This document shows positions 43,182 to 52,156 of a stretch of DNA of 64,000 nt, in pieces. A program made the position numbers and the translations under genes. Source of the stretch: Cytobacillus oceanisediminis (GTDB taxonomy: Bacteria > Bacillota > Bacilli > Bacillales > Cytobacillaceae). Position 1 is the first letter of the stretch; every line of letters begins with the position of its first letter. The stretch lies in the NCBI RefSeq assembly GCF_022811925.1, contig NZ_CP065511.1:2473501-2537500 (forward strand). The letters run 5' to 3'. The notes beneath the pieces were generated by a model that had not been told where the DNA came from, ran no database searches, and saw only the letters and a list, made by a program, of their open reading frames with translations.

Positions 43182-44405
43182 GTGGAAGTGAAACTTCACG
43201 ATATTGGAGAAGGCATGACAGAAGCAGATATCAATTGCTTTTTAGTCAAACCAGGGGATGCAGTCAAAGCCGATGATCCGTTAGTGGAAGTACAGACTGA
43301 TAAAATGACTGCTGAAATACCTGCTCCCAGAGCGGGAATTATTAAGGAATTTAAAGTGGAGCCTGGCGATACGGTTACAGTGGGGACGACCATATTAATT
43401 TTAGAGGCTGCGGGACTTGATGGGAATGAGAAAGTGAAGGTCACTTCTCATACTGCGAACTCTCATAAGCCGCAGGAGCCATTGAAATCTTTTACGGCAT
43501 TCAAAGGAAAACGGGTGCTTGCTTCTCCATTTACGAGAAAAATAGCACGGGAAAATTCGATAGACATTGAGAATATTACTGGGTCAGGTCCTGCCGGCCG
43601 TATTTTGGATGAAGACATCTATCGATACTTAGCATCCGTACAGAGTAAACCTGACCCAGCTGAACAGGAGATAGAGGTTTCAATGGATACTTTAGTAAGC
43701 CTTCCTGGTGAGAAAGGAATCATTCCATTTAGGGGCAGAAGGAAACAGATTGCCAGGAAAATGGCACAATCCCTCTATACTATTCCGCATTGTACCCATT
43801 TTGAAGAAATCGATGTAACCGAGCTGATCACTTTCAGAAAAGAACTTAAAATTCTAAACCAAAATATATCTGCAACAGCCTTTTTCCTGAAGGGATTGTC
43901 CATTTGCCTGAAAGAATTTCCTGTGTTCAATGCAGTCCTGCATGAAGAAAAGGAAGAAATACATTTGGCCAGTGAACACCATCTCGGTGTTGCGGTTGAT
44001 ACGGCTGAGGGGCTCATCGTTCCGGTCATTAACCATGTTGAGAATAAAACAATCAGAGAAATTCATGCAGAAATGAAACAGCTCACGGAAAAAGCGGTGG
44101 AAAATAAGCTGTCTGTAAAAGAAATTTCTGGCGGGACATTTACGATCAGCAATGTGGGACCGCTTGGCGGAAGCTTTGGAGCGACCCCGATTATTCAGCA
44201 TCCGCAAACCGCACTGGTATCTTTTCATAAAACAAAAAAGATGCCTGTTGTCACAGATGATGACCAGATTGTGATCCGGTCAATGATGAATATATCTATG
44301 TCTTTTGATCATAGGGTTGCAGACGGGGCGACAGCTGTACGCTTTACAAACCGGTTTGCTGAATTGATTAAAAATCCGAAATTGCTTGTTCTGGAGATGG
44401 TATAA
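43182..44405 (+). CDS. Dihydrolipoamide acyltransferase E2 component
   Basis: The 407-residue protein has one lipoyl domain (lipoylated Lys in VQTDKMTAEIPAP), a peripheral-subunit binding domain (ASPFTRKIARENSIDIENI and GSGPAGRILDEDI) and the catalytic acyltransferase domain with the active-site His in SFDHRVADGATAVRF. It transfers the acyl group to CoA. In this cluster the expected product is phenylacetyl-CoA if the substrate is phenylpyruvate. GGAGGAG precedes the GTG start. Confidence 0.9.
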   Translation: MEVKLHDIGEGMTEADINCFLVKPGDAVKADDPLVEVQTDKMTAEIPAPRAGIIKEFKVEPGDTVTVGTTILILEAAGLDGNEKVKVTSHTANSHKPQEPLKSFTAFKGKRVLASPFTRKIARENSIDIENITGSGPAGRILDEDIYRYLASVQSKPDPAEQEIEVSMDTLVSLPGEKGIIPFRGRRKQIARKMAQSLYTIPHCTHFEEIDVTELITFRKELKILNQNISATAFFLKGLSICLKEFPVFNAVLHEEKEEIHLASEHHLGVAVDTAEGLIVPVINHVENKTIREIHAEMKQLTEKAVENKLSVKEISGGTFTISNVGPLGGSFGATPIIQHPQTALVSFHKTKKMPVVTDDDQIVIRSMMNISMSFDHRVADGATAVRFTNRFAELIKNPKLLVLEMV

Positions 44406-45848
44406 ATGGTAGTTGGAGAACTGGCACATGAGCGCGATGTCATCATTATCGGCGGCGGCCCTGGAGGATATCATGCTGCGATCCGTGCTGCACAGCTCGG
44501 AAGCAGTGTTACCTTGGTTGAACAGGAGCAGCTTGGCGGGATTTGTTTAAATAAAGGCTGCATACCTTCAAAGATCCTTACACAGTCTGCAGAAAAATTC
44601 ACTTCATTTCAAGAGGGGGAAAATTGGGGGCTGGAAGGAGGAGATATATCGTTTAATTTAAGCAAGCTTCAGCAATACAAACAGAAGAAAATTGAACAGC
44701 TACGAGCAGGAGTTGAAGCGCTCTGTCAAGCCAATAAAATTGAAATACTTAATGGTTCAGCTTTTTTTCTGTCTGAGGATAAGGTTGGCATCGAAAAAGG
44801 AGACAAATTTGATGTTTTCAGATTCAGGAATGCAATCATTGCGACCGGCGGAACACCTGAAAAACCACCTTGGACCAGAGAGTTAAGTGAAATGGTATTA
44901 GATCAGCATTCCATTTCAGATTTGAGTGAAATACCCGATAAACTATTAATCTATGGCAGTGACTATATTGCGCTTGAAATTGGTATGGCTTTTCAGACGC
45001 TGGGATCTAAAGTGACTATGATCCTTGATGAAGGGAAAGAGGATTTTGATTTCGATCAATCCATTTGCCAGGAACTGAAGAGGATTTTAAAAAAGAAAAA
45101 AATAGACATTGTAAGAAATTCGGATGTATTGGAATTACAGCATAAGGAAGACATGTTTACAGTAACTTTTGAATTGAAGGGAAAAATAGAAACAATTTCA
45201 GGCACACATTTATTTGTTTCAACTGCCCTTAGACCAAACACCATTCAGCTGGGACTACCCCGAATAGGGGTTGAACAATGTGCTGCGGGGTTTATAAAGG
45301 TGGATGCTCAAAGCAGGACAACACAGAATCATATCTTCGCTGTGGGTGATGTAACAGAAGGTCCGGCACTTGCTGTAAAAGCAATTAAACAAGGAAAAAC
45401 AGCTGCAGAAGCGATTGCAGGGATTCAATCTCAATCAGATTTCCATTTCATTCCGATTGTAGCTCATACACAGCCTCCAATTGCGAGTGCCGGGTTAACG
45501 GAAAAGGAAGCAATAAACATGGGCAACGATATTGAAATTGGCCAATTTTCATTGTCCGCCAACGGATTTAGCACTCTGACCGGAAAAAAAGAAGGATTTA
45601 TAAAAGTGATCAGCTGCAAGGAAAAACAAGTTCTTCTGGGAATCCACATGGTAGGCACTGGGGCAATAGAGCTAATTTCAGCCGGCATTACTGCATTGGA
45701 AATGGCAGCCAGGGATGAAGATCTAATTTTCCCTAACTATCCTCATCCCAGTGTAAATGAAGGCTTACTGGAAGCTGTTGAAGCTTTAAGGAATCAGGCT
45801 ATTCACATCCCCCCAAAAAGCAAAAATGAGCAAAAGTTAAAAGTGTAA
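44406..45848 (+). CDS. lpdA: Dihydrolipoamide dehydrogenase E3 component
   Basis: The 480-residue flavoprotein reoxidises the lipoyl arm with NAD+. FAD binds at IIGGGPGGYHAAIRAAQLG, the redox disulfide is in GGICLNKGCIPSK, NAD at IYGSDYIALEIGMAFQTLG (with Ser where many have Gly), and the C-terminal dimer interface has the His-Glu pair in NYPHPSVNEGLLEAVEAL. It starts at the base after the E2 stop and is the last gene of the complex. It is probably the dedicated E3, not the general one. Confidence 0.92.
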   Translation: MVVGELAHERDVIIIGGGPGGYHAAIRAAQLGSSVTLVEQEQLGGICLNKGCIPSKILTQSAEKFTSFQEGENWGLEGGDISFNLSKLQQYKQKKIEQLRAGVEALCQANKIEILNGSAFFLSEDKVGIEKGDKFDVFRFRNAIIATGGTPEKPPWTRELSEMVLDQHSISDLSEIPDKLLIYGSDYIALEIGMAFQTLGSKVTMILDEGKEDFDFDQSICQELKRILKKKKIDIVRNSDVLELQHKEDMFTVTFELKGKIETISGTHLFVSTALRPNTIQLGLPRIGVEQCAAGFIKVDAQSRTTQNHIFAVGDVTEGPALAVKAIKQGKTAAEAIAGIQSQSDFHFIPIVAHTQPPIASAGLTEKEAINMGNDIEIGQFSLSANGFSTLTGKKEGFIKVISCKEKQVLLGIHMVGTGAIELISAGITALEMAARDEDLIFPNYPHPSVNEGLLEAVEALRNQAIHIPPKSKNEQKLKV

Positions 45849-45962
45849 CTTCCTTTAATGCAGAAGTGCATTATAGCTTTAACTTGAACTCTTGAGAACG
45901 TTTGCAAGTTTCGTATATGATAAATTCAAAATATTACTAATATTTAAAATGGAGGGGTTAGC

Positions 45963-47078
45963 ATGCAAGATGAAAAAATGTTAAGGGAACAAAATAAAGC
46001 CGATTTCTTTCCTGTTAAAGAGGTAGATTATTTAGAAATCTACTCAGGGAATGCGAAACAGTCCTGCCATTATTTCTGCACGGCTTTCGGCTTTAAGCCA
46101 GTTGCTTATTCTGGTCTGGAAACAGGCAATAGGGAAACGGTGTCTTATGTTCTTCAGCAAAGAAAGATCCGCCTCGTGATCACCGGAACTTTAAATGACA
46201 GTTCCAGAGTATCGAATTTCATTAAAAAGCATGGGGATGGCGTAAAAGATATTGCTTTAGCCGTCGATAATGTTGAAACGGCCTACAATGCTGCAGTCGA
46301 AAGAGGCGCAATTGAAATACAGCCCCCTTTTGAGATAAAGGATGCACATGGCACAGTAAAAAAAGCAGTTATTGGTACATATGGAGATACAATTCACACA
46401 CTTGTCGAACGCAATAACTATAAAGGCGTATTCATGCCTGGCTTTGAGCCTTATCAAACTGAAGTTCCATTTGAAGATGCCGGTTTTATCGGAATCGACC
46501 ATGTTGTTGGAAATGTAGAGAGAATGGAGGAATGGGTGAATTATTATGCAAATGTAATGGGCTTTAAGGAAATGAAGCACTTTACAGATAAAGACATTAC
46601 AACAGAATATTCCGCACTGATGTCCAAGGTTATGCATAATGGCGGCAGGATAAAGTTCCCGATTAATGAGCCTGCAGAAGGGAAACGCAAATCCCAGATT
46701 GAGGAATACCTTGAGTACTACAACGGGCCTGGTGTGCAGCATCTGGCGATCCTGACAGAGGATATTGTCAGTACTGTCAGCATCCTTCGCAAAAATGGGG
46801 TGGAGTTTTTAAGCACACCTGATTCTTACTATGAAATGCTTTCTGAACGCGTAGGAAAGATTGATGAAGAGATTGACAAATTGAAAGAATTGAATATACT
46901 CGTTGACCGCGACGACGAAGGGTATTTGCTTCAAATCTTCACGAAGCCAATAGTTGACCGCCCGACCCTTTTCATCGAAGTCATTCAGCGTAAAGGTGCC
47001 AGAGGATTTGGTGAAGGCAACTTTAAAGCACTTTTCGAATCAATTGAACGCGAGCAGGAGAGACGCGGAAATTTATAA
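45963..47078 (+). CDS. hppD: 4-hydroxyphenylpyruvate dioxygenase
   Basis: The enzyme converts 4-hydroxyphenylpyruvate to homogentisate, with oxygen and Fe(II). The 371-residue protein has two vicinal-oxygen-chelate domains; iron ligands are the His in GIDHVVGNV, the His in VQHLAILT and the Glu in LFIEVIQRKGA, and GFGEGNFKALFESIE is the C-terminal lid. GGAGGGG precedes the ATG. A weak cre-like sequence (TGAGAACGTTTGCA, two mismatches) lies at 45893. It has its own terminator, so the rest of the tyrosine genes are a second unit. Confidence 0.95.
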   Translation: MQDEKMLREQNKADFFPVKEVDYLEIYSGNAKQSCHYFCTAFGFKPVAYSGLETGNRETVSYVLQQRKIRLVITGTLNDSSRVSNFIKKHGDGVKDIALAVDNVETAYNAAVERGAIEIQPPFEIKDAHGTVKKAVIGTYGDTIHTLVERNNYKGVFMPGFEPYQTEVPFEDAGFIGIDHVVGNVERMEEWVNYYANVMGFKEMKHFTDKDITTEYSALMSKVMHNGGRIKFPINEPAEGKRKSQIEEYLEYYNGPGVQHLAILTEDIVSTVSILRKNGVEFLSTPDSYYEMLSERVGKIDEEIDKLKELNILVDRDDEGYLLQIFTKPIVDRPTLFIEVIQRKGARGFGEGNFKALFESIEREQERRGNL

Positions 47079-47090
47079 TTTTTTAGCCTA

Positions 47091-47117
47091 AAAGGGAGAT
47101 TATTTCTCCCTTTTTTA
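47091..47117 (+). terminator. Rho-independent terminator of hppD
   Basis: AAAAGGGAGA and TCTCCCTTTT pair around TTATT and run into T6. Confidence 0.9.
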
Positions 47118-47145
47118 ATAATAATTAAAGAAGGAGGCAACGCAG

Positions 47146-48240
47146 ATGGTCAGAATCCAGACAAAAAGCGCAGTGGAGAAGATTGTTTCTTATCCGCTTG
47201 GCAGCTCGCCGGAAGAGATCAAAGAAAAGTTCAATTTAATGGCTGTCCGGAAAATGTCTGATAATGAAAATGTGTATGGCTGTTCACCAGAAGTAAAGAA
47301 CAGCATCAGCAAAGCAATGAACAGTCTTTATTTTTATCCGGACGGAACTGTTTCCCTGCTCAAGCGCAAACTGGCCGGGTTCTATAATATACGTGAAGAT
47401 AAATTTATTGTAAGCAATGGTTCAGAAGAAATCATCCGCTTATTGACTAGAGCATACATAAGTCATGGAGACGAAGCTATTATGGCACAGATTACCTTTC
47501 CGAGATATGAAACAAACGTCCTGATTGAAGGCGGCAGTGCTATAACTGTCCCGCTGCAAAATGGCACACATAATCTAAATGCCATGTATGCGCAGATTAA
47601 CAAAAAAACAAAAATGGTATTTATATGCAATCCTAACAATCCTACAGGAACCATAGTCGGTAAAACAGAACTTCTGCAATTCATCGAAAAAGTTCCTTCG
47701 AATATCTTGATTATTCTAGATGAAGCTTACTATGAATATGTGCAATCTGCAGATTACCTTGACTCTATTTCACTTTTGGAAAAGAAGCCGAACTTGATCA
47801 TTCTGAGGACTTTTTCTAAAATTTATGGTCTCGCCGGACTCCGTGTCGGCTATGGAATCATGGATTCTGAGATAGTGAATGAACTTCATAAGGTAAAAGA
47901 TGTTTTTAATGTCAATCATCTGGCACAGGCAGCAGCTGCAGCAGCATTACATGATCAAGGCTTTATAAGGGAATGTGCTGAAAAAAATGCGAATGAGATG
48001 GAATTTGTGAGCCAAAAGTTAAATGATTTACACGTCGGCTTTTTTCCATCCCAAACCAACTTTATTTATATTTTCAGTCAGTATCCTATAGCGGAAAACT
48101 TGATTGCAAATGGCTTAGTTGTACGGCAAATGAAGCTTGAGGGATATCTTGATTCTTTTCGGATGACTTTAGGTACAAGGGAAGATAATGAAGCAGCCAT
48201 GAATGTGATAAACAAACTTCTAAAAGAAAAGGCGGTGTAA
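47146..48240 (+). CDS. HisC-like aminotransferase, probably aromatic
   Basis: The 364-residue fold-type I PLP enzyme resembles histidinol-phosphate aminotransferases: YFYPDGTVSLLKRKLAGFY, CNPNNPTGT, IILDEAYYEY and the PLP-binding Lys in RTFSKIYGLAGLRVGYG. Because it opens the homogentisate operon, the likely reaction is tyrosine to 4-hydroxyphenylpyruvate. HisC itself would normally lie in a his operon, absent here. AAGGAGGC precedes the ATG. Confidence 0.82.
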   Translation: MVRIQTKSAVEKIVSYPLGSSPEEIKEKFNLMAVRKMSDNENVYGCSPEVKNSISKAMNSLYFYPDGTVSLLKRKLAGFYNIREDKFIVSNGSEEIIRLLTRAYISHGDEAIMAQITFPRYETNVLIEGGSAITVPLQNGTHNLNAMYAQINKKTKMVFICNPNNPTGTIVGKTELLQFIEKVPSNILIILDEAYYEYVQSADYLDSISLLEKKPNLIILRTFSKIYGLAGLRVGYGIMDSEIVNELHKVKDVFNVNHLAQAAAAAALHDQGFIRECAEKNANEMEFVSQKLNDLHVGFFPSQTNFIYIFSQYPIAENLIANGLVVRQMKLEGYLDSFRMTLGTREDNEAAMNVINKLLKEKAV

Positions 48241-48245
48241 AGTGT

Positions 48246-48866
48246 ATGGATTTAAATCCTGCCAGTCTGGAATGGAATAACGCTTATAAGCTGCTGGTTG
48301 GTTCTATCCTGCCGCGTCCCATTGCGTTTGTTACCACAATGGATGCGGATGGAAATGTAAATGCAGCTCCATTTAGCTTTTTTACTGCCATTTGTGCGGA
48401 TCCGATGCTGATTTGCTTTTCACCGATGCGAAAAGGGACGGATGGCTCTAAGAAAGACACGCTTGCCAATATCGAAGCGACAAAGGAATTCGTTATTAAC
48501 ATCGTCAGTGAAGACTTTACTGAAAAGATGAATATTTGTGCAGCGGATTATCCGGCTGGTACAGACGAACTAGTCGCCGCTGGGCTAACTAAAGAAAAAA
48601 GTGCCGCTGTGAATCCTCCTCGGGTGAAAGAATCAAAAGTCCACTTGGAATGCAGTCTCCATCAGGTACTTCATTTTGGAGAACAACCTGGTTCAGGAAG
48701 CCTGGTGATTGGAAAAGTGGAGCATGTGCATGTTGCTGAAGAACTATATGAAAATGGAAGGATTAATTCTGAGAAACTGAAGCCAGTTGGCCGGATGGCA
48801 GGACATATATATACCAGGCCGATGACGGATGTATTTGAATTAATCAGAAAAACAGACCCAAGGTGA
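48246..48866 (+). CDS. Flavin reductase-like (FMN split-barrel) protein
   Basis: The 206-residue protein has the flavin reductase / FMN-binding split-barrel fold: LVGSILPRPIAFVTTMDADGNVNAAPFSFFTAICADPMLICFSP, then DTLANIEATKEFVINIV. It lies between the aminotransferase and fumarylacetoacetase, 5 bases after the former. Its role in the tyrosine pathway is unclear; it may reduce flavin for an oxygenase or act on a pathway intermediate. Confidence 0.8.
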   Translation: MDLNPASLEWNNAYKLLVGSILPRPIAFVTTMDADGNVNAAPFSFFTAICADPMLICFSPMRKGTDGSKKDTLANIEATKEFVINIVSEDFTEKMNICAADYPAGTDELVAAGLTKEKSAAVNPPRVKESKVHLECSLHQVLHFGEQPGSGSLVIGKVEHVHVAEELYENGRINSEKLKPVGRMAGHIYTRPMTDVFELIRKTDPR

Positions 48867-48870
48867 TGCT

Positions 48871-49794
48871 ATGAAATTCATAACCTTTCAAAAATCAGAT
48901 GGATCCATAAGAGCTGGCTGGCTTAAGAATGAGGAGTATGCCGTTGATATGCATGAAGCGACCAATGGCGTTCTTCCCAAAACAATGCTGGCATTCCTGG
49001 AGAATCATGAATTTTTTATGGAATACTTATCTTCCAGCAAAAAGCTGAAGAACACTGATAGAGGGGTATATCCTTTATCAGAAGTCACTTTAAAAGCTCC
49101 ACTTCCAAATCCAAAAAGCTTCCGGGATTTCTATGCTTTCGAGGAACACGTAAAAACGGCAAGAGCCAACCGAGGACTTGATATGATACCCGAATGGTAT
49201 GACATACCAGTTTTTTATTTCTCAAATCATTTAAGCATCAAGGGGCCGAATGAAGAAATTTCACGCCCCAGCGAGTGCGAATGGCTTGATTATGAGCTCG
49301 AAATTGGCTGTATCATTGGAAAAGAAGGAAGGGATATCATAGCTTCTGAAGCGGATGATTATATTTTCGGGTATTGCATCTTAAATGACTGGAGTGCAAG
49401 AGACATTCAGCGCAAAGAAATGAAGGTAGGTCTTGGCCCTGCAAAAGGGAAGGATTTTGCCACTTCTACCGGGCCATACATCGTTACAAAAGATGAGCTT
49501 GAGGATTTCCGTGTTGAAAATGGCTATGATTTGCTGATGACAGCAAAAGTAAACGGAACTCTTCTATCAGAAGGGAATATGCAGGATATCTACTATTCTT
49601 TTTACGAAATGATAGAGCGGGCTTCTGACGGTGTAACCCTTTGCCCTGGTGAAATGATAGGATCTGGGACTGTTGGCAGCGGCTGCATCCTTGAGCTGGG
49701 CACAGATGTGCACCGCTGGCTTGAACAAGGAGATGAAGTGGAGCTTGAGATTGCAAGTCTTGGAGTCTTAAAAAATCGAATTGCAAACGAGTGA
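48871..49794 (+). CDS. fahA: Fumarylacetoacetate hydrolase family protein
   Basis: The 307-residue enzyme should cleave fumarylacetoacetate to fumarate and acetoacetate. The metal-binding acids lie in DYELEIGCIIGKEGRDI and ILNDWSARDIQRKE, and the end of the fold is GSGTVGSGCILELG. It lies between the flavin-reductase-like gene and hmgA. No isomerase for maleylacetoacetate accompanies it, so this hydrolase may accept the cis isomer. Family members also hydrolyse other acylpyruvates; context favours FAH. Confidence 0.85.
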   Translation: MKFITFQKSDGSIRAGWLKNEEYAVDMHEATNGVLPKTMLAFLENHEFFMEYLSSSKKLKNTDRGVYPLSEVTLKAPLPNPKSFRDFYAFEEHVKTARANRGLDMIPEWYDIPVFYFSNHLSIKGPNEEISRPSECEWLDYELEIGCIIGKEGRDIIASEADDYIFGYCILNDWSARDIQRKEMKVGLGPAKGKDFATSTGPYIVTKDELEDFRVENGYDLLMTAKVNGTLLSEGNMQDIYYSFYEMIERASDGVTLCPGEMIGSGTVGSGCILELGTDVHRWLEQGDEVELEIASLGVLKNRIANE

Positions 49795-49803
49795 GGTGGA
49801 ACC

Positions 49804-50958
49804 ATGTTTTATCGCCAAATGGGAAGAGTCCCGCACAAACGGCATACAACTTTCAAAAAATCGGATGGAACCCTATTCAGGGAACAGGTTATGGGGACAA
49901 AAGGTTTTTCCGGTACCCAATCCATTCTTTATCATCACTATATGCCGACAGAAGTAGCACGTACTGAGCTGATAGGAAAATATGTTCCCGAGTATGAGGA
50001 GCAGGAAAGCTTGAAACACCGCCATTTGTTTACAGATCAAATCGAAAAGAAAGGAAATGCACTTTCAGCCAGGGAATATCTGCTTGGGAATGATGATCTT
50101 TTAATAGGCACTATAAATATTACAGAGCCGATGAAGAGCTTTTACCGGAATGGTGATGGCGATGAGATGCTCTACATTCACTATGGCACAGGGAAAATTG
50201 AGACCATGTTCGGAACATTAACCTATCGTCCGGGGGACTATGTCATTATTCCGATTGGCACTATTTACCGGGTGATTCCGGACAAAGAGCAATTGACTAA
50301 AGTGCTCCTGGTGGAGTCCTTCAGCCAAATTACAACACCAAGAAGATACCGGAATGAATATGGACAGCTGCTCGAACATAGTCCATTCTGTGAAAGAGAT
50401 ATTCGGGGACCGGAGACCTTGGAAACATATGATCAAAAAGGGGAACATGAAGTTATTACGAAAACAAGGGGATATTTGCATTCTCATATCCTGAATCATC
50501 ATCCGCTTGATGTGGAAGGCTGGGACGGCTATCTCTATCCGTGGGTATTTAATATTGAAGACTTTGAACCGATTACAGGAAGGGTCCATCAGCCTCCGCC
50601 AGTTCATCAGACATTTGAAGGGCATAACTTTGTTGTGTGTTCTTTTGTTCCTAGATTATATGATTACCATCCAGATGCAATCCCTGCCCCATACTATCAT
50701 AGCAATGTCAATAGTGATGAACTGCTTTACTATGTGGAAGGCAACTTTATGAGCAGAAAGGGTATAAGGGAAGGCTCCATCACACTTCACCCAAGCGGGA
50801 TTCCCCATGGCCCTCACCCTGGGAAGACAGAAGCAAGCATTGGCAAAAAGGAAACACTTGAACTTGCGGTTATGATTGATACATTCAGGCCATTAAAATT
50901 GGTGAAAAAAGCTAAGGTAATAGAAGATGAAAAGTACATGTACACATGGATTGAATAG
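49804..50958 (+). CDS. hmgA: Homogentisate 1,2-dioxygenase
   Basis: The enzyme opens the ring of homogentisate to maleylacetoacetate using Fe(II). The 384-residue protein shows a cupin core: YYHSNVNSDELLYYVEGNF and ITLHPSGIPHGPHPGKTEAS hold the His and Glu iron ligands. GAGGTGG overlaps the fahA stop region. The operon ends with a hairpin at 50962. Confidence 0.92.
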   Translation: MFYRQMGRVPHKRHTTFKKSDGTLFREQVMGTKGFSGTQSILYHHYMPTEVARTELIGKYVPEYEEQESLKHRHLFTDQIEKKGNALSAREYLLGNDDLLIGTINITEPMKSFYRNGDGDEMLYIHYGTGKIETMFGTLTYRPGDYVIIPIGTIYRVIPDKEQLTKVLLVESFSQITTPRRYRNEYGQLLEHSPFCERDIRGPETLETYDQKGEHEVITKTRGYLHSHILNHHPLDVEGWDGYLYPWVFNIEDFEPITGRVHQPPPVHQTFEGHNFVVCSFVPRLYDYHPDAIPAPYYHSNVNSDELLYYVEGNFMSRKGIREGSITLHPSGIPHGPHPGKTEASIGKKETLELAVMIDTFRPLKLVKKAKVIEDEKYMYTWIE

Positions 50959-50961
50959 TGA

Positions 50962-50997
50962 AAAGCACTTTCCCTTTTGCTTGAGGGAGAGTGCTTT
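50962..50997. terminator. Bidirectional terminator
   Basis: AAAGCACTTTCCCT and AGGGAGAGTGCTTT form a 14-bp stem between hmgA and the convergent degV-family gene. Confidence 0.85.
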
Positions 50998-51000
50998 ATT

Positions 51001-51855
51001 TTACATTTCATTCTGCCAAATGATGGCAATCGTTCCTTCACCTGCATGGGCAGCAATAGTTGAGCTTATTTCACCAATGAATATATCGAGGCGGGGAAAG
51101 TGCGATTTGATTTCCTCCGCCAGTTCCTCCGCTTTGCCGCGCACATTCCCATGCATGATTTGAACCTGAGGAATGGTGTGGTTTTCGTAAGCATCCCCGA
51201 GCAATTCTATCATTCTTTTAATTGCTTTTTTATCCGAACGGACTTTATCAAACAATTCAAACTCACCGTCCCGGTTAATGCGGATTATTGGCTTTATTTT
51301 TAATATGCTTCCCAGCAGATATTGTGTTCCTGACATTCTGCCGCCTTTATAAAATTGCTCAAGGCTGCCAAGCAAAATATAATTCTCAGATTTATATGCC
51401 TCACTTTGCAGGATTTCAGCAATCTTATGTGCTGGCATATCATTCTCAGCAAGCTTTAATCCTTTATACAGTAAAGACGTAATGGCATAAGACATGCATT
51501 TTGAATCAACTGCCGAAACAGGGAACCCTGCCAGCTCTGATCCAGCCAGGCAGCTGTTCATCGTACCGCTTAATTTGCTGGAAACATGTACAGCAACCGC
51601 AGCATCATATTCAATCTTCAATGATTCAAATAGTTCAGCAAATCTCCCGGCAGATGGCTGTGAAGTTTTAGGCACTTCTTTTTCTGTCCGGATTCGGCTG
51701 TACAGCTGGTCTGTGTTTAAATCAATACCATCTTCAAATGACTCCTCACCGAATGTAATTGATAGAGGCACAACGTAAACATCAGGATGTTCGAGCAGCT
51801 CCTCAGAAATATAAGCAGTGCTGTCTGTAATCCAGGCAATCTTCTTTTTTGTCAT
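51001..51855 (-). CDS. DegV family fatty-acid-binding protein
   Basis: The 284-residue protein has the DegV fold with IAWITDSTAYISEELLEHPDVYVVPLSITFGEESFEDG at the start, TSQPSAGRF in the ligand cleft and GRMSGTQYLLGSILKIKPI. DegV (FakB) proteins bind a fatty acid and present it to the kinase FakA for phosphorylation and use in lipid synthesis. No fakA gene is adjacent. Its stop abuts the shared hairpin at 50962-50997. Confidence 0.9.
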   Translation of the reverse strand: MTKKKIAWITDSTAYISEELLEHPDVYVVPLSITFGEESFEDGIDLNTDQLYSRIRTEKEVPKTSQPSAGRFAELFESLKIEYDAAVAVHVSSKLSGTMNSCLAGSELAGFPVSAVDSKCMSYAITSLLYKGLKLAENDMPAHKIAEILQSEAYKSENYILLGSLEQFYKGGRMSGTQYLLGSILKIKPIIRINRDGEFELFDKVRSDKKAIKRMIELLGDAYENHTIPQVQIMHGNVRGKAEELAEEIKSHFPRLDIFIGEISSTIAAHAGEGTIAIIWQNEM

Positions 51856-52156
51856 GAATTTTATAAGTCCTTTGCCAATTATTTTTCAAAAATATTAACC
51901 GCTTCCATTATTGAAAACTTCCCTTATTATACACGAAGAAATCATTGCCTGTATTGCTTTTGAGTGATCCATTTATAGGAAATGGCCTGAGTATGTTAGG
52001 TAGAATGTTTATTTGGAGAACCTGAAGGTAAATAAGAATCTTTTGTGAACAATGTTTGAACCAGATAAAAAGGGCGCCTGAAATGAAAAATCCCCTGCGT
52101 GGCAGGGGATTGTGTCTACTTTATTGACCTAATACCATTTAAACTTGTTTATTGAA
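51856..52156. other. Intergenic region between degV-family gene and yfmM
   Basis: These 301 AT-rich bases contain the promoter side of the degV-family gene and the terminator of yfmM. I see no gene. Confidence 0.5.
52086..52110 (-). terminator. Rho-independent terminator of yfmM
   Basis: ATCCCCTGC and GCAGGGGAT pair around three bases; on the minus strand a TTTTTC run follows. Confidence 0.85.

Noticed and set aside
39924..45848. A branched-chain (bkd) operon for leucine, isoleucine and valine
   Set aside because: The dehydrogenase has phenylalanine-type signatures (GGCRM, RRNSFF) and no ptb or buk gene is present; the substrate of the complex itself still needs an assay, so this is only set aside as less likely.
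45893..45906. cre site upstream of hppD (TGAGAACGTTTGCA)
   Set aside because: It has two mismatches to the consensus at conserved positions, so I mention it only in the hppD entry.
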